Below, in pieces: positions 61,338 to 64,000 of a stretch of 64,000 nt of DNA. The first letter of the stretch is position 1, and each line of letters begins with the position of its first letter. Origin of the DNA: Nocardia colli (lineage in GTDB: Bacteria; Actinomycetota; Actinomycetes; Mycobacteriales; Mycobacteriaceae); NCBI RefSeq assembly GCF_008704205.1, contig NZ_VXLC01000030.1:19513-83512 (forward strand), in the 5' to 3' direction. The position numbers and the translations under genes are program-made. The notes under the pieces were generated by a model that worked only from the letters and a program-made list of their open reading frames with translations, was not told the origin of the DNA and ran no database searches.

Positions 61338-61611
61338 GGGGTCTCGCAATCGGGGTACGGGCTTGTCTCCGATATGTATCGAGTGCGACGGGCTGGGGGT
61401 TAATGCTGTGGACGCGGTTCGGACGGTGCAATGGTTCTCGGGCAACGGAACTCGGGTGGCGGCCCGCCCGGCGACGTCCTCGACAGTGGTCACCGCGACG
61501 ACGGCAGCAACTACAACTGCATCCTGCAGGAAGAACCAGATGGCGGGCGGGGCAGCCCGACTGGCGTTACGGTCGCTGTGGTCCGAATCTGCGTACGGCA
61601 GAATCCAGCTC

Positions 61612-62688
61612 ATGAGCACAACACCCGACAGATCGTCCGTTCAGATCGGCGCTCTCGTTCCGCTGACCCGGCCGGGCTGGGTCGAGGCGGGCCGGCACTT
61701 GCTCGCTGGACTCGAGTTGGGCGTTCGGGAAGCCAATGCGGCCGGCGGGATCGGTGGGCGGCCGCTCGGGTTGGTGGTCCGAGATACCGCGGCCGATCCT
61801 GAGCGGGCCGCTTCTGCCGTAACGGAATTGGCTGAATCGGGCGTAGTCGCCATCGCGGGGGAGTATCACAGCGTCGTCGCTCGAGCCGCTGCGACGCGGG
61901 CCGATGCTCTCGGTGTGCCGTTCCTCTGCTCGTCGGCGGTGCTCGACACGCTCACCGAACAGCCGACGGAATGGGTTGCGCGCCTTGCCCCGCCGCAGTC
62001 TCGTGGCTGGCAGACCTATGCGGACTTCCTGCTGGGCGCGGGTCACACTCGGATCGCCGTGGCCGCGCAGCCGAGTGTCTACTGGGCGGCCGGGACACGC
62101 ATTCTGTGGGACTATCTCGAGCCGCGCGGCGGCACGGTCATCGAGATGCGCGCGCTCACGGACGTGTGCGACGAACTCGTCGACAGTCGCGCGACTGCCC
62201 TCCTGCTGCTGGTCGGCACCCCGGAGCCGGCCGTGCCGATCGTGCAGTCCGTTCGTCGTGATCCGCGCCTCGCCGACCTCCTGATCGGCGCTCCGGCCGG
62301 ACAACCGGAGTTCGCCGAATGGTCGAGGCTGCTGGGCGACGACGGCACCGCGATCCCGTTCCTGCGCTACCTGCCCGAGCAACTCACCCCGCTCGGGGCT
62401 CGAGTCGAGACGGCCCTCCGAGCGGAGCTGACCGAAGCCCCCTCCTTCGTCGCCTTCGAGGGCTACGACACGATCGCTGTTCTCGCCGACCTGCTGCGTT
62501 CGCACGGCGTGGGCCGGGCGCGGATCGCCGAATCCTGGTCCCGCGTAGCGGTCGAAGGAACCCGCGGGCCGATCCGCTTCGCCCGCACGCAGGGTATCGG
62601 TGTGTGGCAATGGGTTTGGCCGCCGATTCAAGTCGTCGACCGAGATCCGTCTGACCCCGGTTGTCTCCGGATCCGACATTCCCGCTAG
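61612..62688 (+). CDS. Periplasmic-binding-protein-fold protein without signal peptide
   Basis: A 358-residue protein of the Leu/Ile/Val-binding (type I) periplasmic-binding fold. IGALVPLTRPGWVEAGRHLLAGLELGVREANAAGGIGGRPLGLVVRDTAADPERAASAV is the start of lobe 1 in such proteins, given here as a description of positions 10-70. Lobe 2 contains EAPSFVAFEGYDTIAVLADLL. No signal peptide or lipobox precedes it, unlike transport binding proteins, and no ABC transporter genes are nearby. It may be a cytoplasmic ligand sensor, as AmiC is. ATG 61612 is the natural start. Confidence 0.82.
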   Translation: MSTTPDRSSVQIGALVPLTRPGWVEAGRHLLAGLELGVREANAAGGIGGRPLGLVVRDTAADPERAASAVTELAESGVVAIAGEYHSVVARAAATRADALGVPFLCSSAVLDTLTEQPTEWVARLAPPQSRGWQTYADFLLGAGHTRIAVAAQPSVYWAAGTRILWDYLEPRGGTVIEMRALTDVCDELVDSRATALLLLVGTPEPAVPIVQSVRRDPRLADLLIGAPAGQPEFAEWSRLLGDDGTAIPFLRYLPEQLTPLGARVETALRAELTEAPSFVAFEGYDTIAVLADLLRSHGVGRARIAESWSRVAVEGTRGPIRFARTQGIGVWQWVWPPIQVVDRDPSDPGCLRIRHSR

Positions 62689-62728
62689 CATCGTATCTGA
62701 TTGGCGCAGTATGCATTTCGTGCTTTGT

Positions 62729-62905
62729 TCAGGCGGAGATGTCGAACAGGGTGAGTGCTCGGGTGGCGCGCTGCTCGGCGCGTTCGCGCATCGCGCAGGT
62801 CGGTCCGATGCCCTGGGTGACTGATTCCGCCGAGAGGAGCCAGCCGTGACAGCGCCGGCAGTGGGCGACCAGTCTGGCCTCGGGTTTGTTGTCGGTCTCG
62901 GCCAT
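62729..62905 (-). CDS. Small zinc-finger-like DUF6011 protein (58 aa)
   Basis: A 58-residue protein from ATG 62905 with GGAGGA 8 nt upstream. It has HCRRCHGWLLSAESVTQGIGPTC: a C-x2-C pair, then the G-x-G-P-x-C turn, the pattern of the DUF6011 zinc-binding family. The tail is Arg/Ala-rich helical. It lies between the binding-fold gene and the AraC gene. The family's role is unknown; DNA or RNA contact is plausible. Confidence 0.8.
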   Translation of the reverse strand: MAETDNKPEARLVAHCRRCHGWLLSAESVTQGIGPTCAMRERAEQRATRALTLFDISA

Positions 62906-63067
62906 CTCGCTCTCCTCCGGCCGTGGGTCGATATGTTGTCAGCCTGACACAGGGGTACGACAGTCCCGATCCGGTCGACGAGGCTGCCGGGGGATGATCG
63001 GATCGGTTCGCAGCGGTCGGGTATTGCCGGGATTGTTCCGCGAGAGTTGATGTCGAAGGGAGGCCAC

Positions 63068-63937
63068 ATGATCTCGGCACTCAATCAGCTCGTCGACCTC
63101 GTCGACGCGCGCCTCACCGAGGAACTCGACGTCAGCGGGTTGGCGAAGACGCTCGGCACGACGGAATACCATCTGCGGCGGATGTTTTCGTCGTTGGCGG
63201 GGATGCCGCTGTCGGAGTACGTGCGGCGGCGACGGATGACGGTCGCGGCCGCCGAGGTGGTTCGGGGCGAGGACGATTTGCTGAGCATCGCGGTGCGGCA
63301 CGGTTACGGGTCGACCCAGGCGTTCGGTCGCGCGTTCCGGGCGGTGCACGGGGCCGGGCCCGGTGAGGTTCGCCGGGATGGCGGTCCCCTTCGCACACAA
63401 CCGCAACTCAGGTTTCGCCTGACTGTCGAAGGGAGCATTCCTATGGACACCCGCATCATCGATCGATCCGCGTTCCGGCTGGTCGGACACGCGGCGCGCG
63501 TTCCGCTCATCCATCAGGGCGTCAATCCGCAGATCGAGCAGCACATCGCCGCGCTGCCGCAGGAAGAGCATCTGCGGCTGAAGGCGCTCGGGGATGTCGA
63601 GCCGACGGGGCTGCTGCAAGTCTGTGACGACCTCGATCCGGACAGTACCGAGGGCAGTGAACTGACTTACCTGCACGGAGTCGCGGTCTCGCCGGACACC
63701 GCGGTCGCCGACGACCTCGACGCCATCGAGGTCCCGACCGGCACCTGGGCGGTCTTCCGCACCGCCGGGGAGTATCCGCAGGCTCTGCAACAGACGTGGG
63801 CAGCGACGGCGACCGACTGGTTCCCGTCCAACCCGTGGCGGTTGCGGACAGGACCCTCGATCGTCGCGGTGCTCGACCGCGCGGACGACTTCAGCACCGC
63901 GACCTGCGAGTTGTGGTTGCCCGTCGAGCGGGCCTAG
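63068..63937 (+). CDS. AraC-type regulator with C-terminal GyrI-like effector domain
   Basis: A 289-residue regulator. Residues 1-105 hold the double HTH of AraC/XylS (TLGTTEYHLRRMFSSLAGMPLSEYVRRRRM, then SIAVRHGYGSTQAFGRAFRAVHG). Residues 120-289 are a GyrI-like small-molecule domain (DTRIIDRSAFRLVGHAARVPLIHQG, TGTWAVFRTAGEYPQALQQTW). This is the layout of Rob/TipA-like multidrug sensors. GGGAGG lies 5 nt before ATG 63068; an earlier start at 63047 is less good. The target is not visible. Confidence 0.9.
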   Translation: MISALNQLVDLVDARLTEELDVSGLAKTLGTTEYHLRRMFSSLAGMPLSEYVRRRRMTVAAAEVVRGEDDLLSIAVRHGYGSTQAFGRAFRAVHGAGPGEVRRDGGPLRTQPQLRFRLTVEGSIPMDTRIIDRSAFRLVGHAARVPLIHQGVNPQIEQHIAALPQEEHLRLKALGDVEPTGLLQVCDDLDPDSTEGSELTYLHGVAVSPDTAVADDLDAIEVPTGTWAVFRTAGEYPQALQQTWAATATDWFPSNPWRLRTGPSIVAVLDRADDFSTATCELWLPVERA

Positions 63938-64000
63938 TTGGACAGATGATCACCGGGAACTGATGCTGTTCGGCTCTCGCTTGGGTTCAAGGGGTGGATG

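Overview
The window reads as chromosomal DNA of a high-GC actinomycete of the Mycobacteriales, most like Nocardia or a close relative. The pointers are Lsr2, WS/DGAT acyltransferases, a fatty-acyl-AMP ligase, an F420-type luciferase-like oxidoreductase, a PF10118 diiron-type hydrolase, a CmtR-like metal sensor, DUF3558 and geosmin synthase. I see no rRNA, tRNA, CRISPR array, transposase or phage gene. Genes are dense, and many operons are coupled by 4-bp ATGA overlaps.

Layout. 1-7.4 kb (minus strand): a terpenoid operon running family 2B encapsulin shell, polyprenyl diphosphate synthase, two-domain geosmin synthase, ispH, ispG, and a second polyprenyl synthase cut by the window edge. It joins a protein compartment, a terpene cyclase, prenyl chain makers and the last two MEP-pathway enzymes. 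7.8-11.5 kb (minus): NCS2-type permease, biuret-hydrolase-like cysteine hydrolase and allophanate-hydrolase-like amidase, probably nitrogen scavenging. 12.0-17.5 kb (plus): bioY, short AMP-ligase, thiolase, bioM, bioN, second AMP-ligase, behind a perfect BioQ-like operator. 18-19 kb: CmtR-like sensor with a small Cys-tailed cation transporter. 19-24.2 kb: ilvD, an aldehyde dehydrogenase with an altered active site, and a DUF885 metallopeptidase-like protein. 24.3-31.6 kb (minus): a 1418-residue FAAL-ACP-luciferase-like monooxygenase-oxoamine synthase, followed upstream by a WS/DGAT acyltransferase and an AUR1-like PAP2 membrane enzyme; together these suggest an amino-ketone or sphingoid-like lipid pathway. 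31.7-44.1 kb: catalase, CDGSH protein and haem-oxygenase-like diiron protein, DeoR regulator with MFS exporter, cold-shock protein, SDRs, amidase and a Tat-exported phospholipase C.

44.5-49.9 kb: a compact RiPP-like locus. A 46-residue precursor, too short for ordinary gene calling, ends in CCSCGGCCMCYA. It overlaps a DUF692 (MNIO) enzyme, which overlaps a partner protein, which overlaps a glycosyltransferase with a PqqD-like C-terminus. An F420-type oxidoreductase lies downstream, and a divergent LuxR-type regulator without the receiver phospho-acceptor Asp lies upstream.

50-64 kb: housekeeping and accessory genes (lsr2, threonine aldolase, DoxX, GNAT, a DUF3558 gene with no start codon, a secreted small protein, an SDR/TetR divergon with two operators, HAD phosphatase, VOC protein, a membrane protein paired with a PF10118 hydrolase and TetR, SnoaL-like protein, a periplasmic-binding-fold protein without a signal peptide, a small DUF6011 protein, and an AraC-GyrI regulator).

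The strongest candidates for undescribed biology are the Cys-rich MNIO RiPP locus, the single-protein FAAL-ACP-LLM-oxoamine synthase with its lipid neighbours, and the encapsulin-geosmin-MEP operon. All functional assignments come from reading the sequence; no database search was run.
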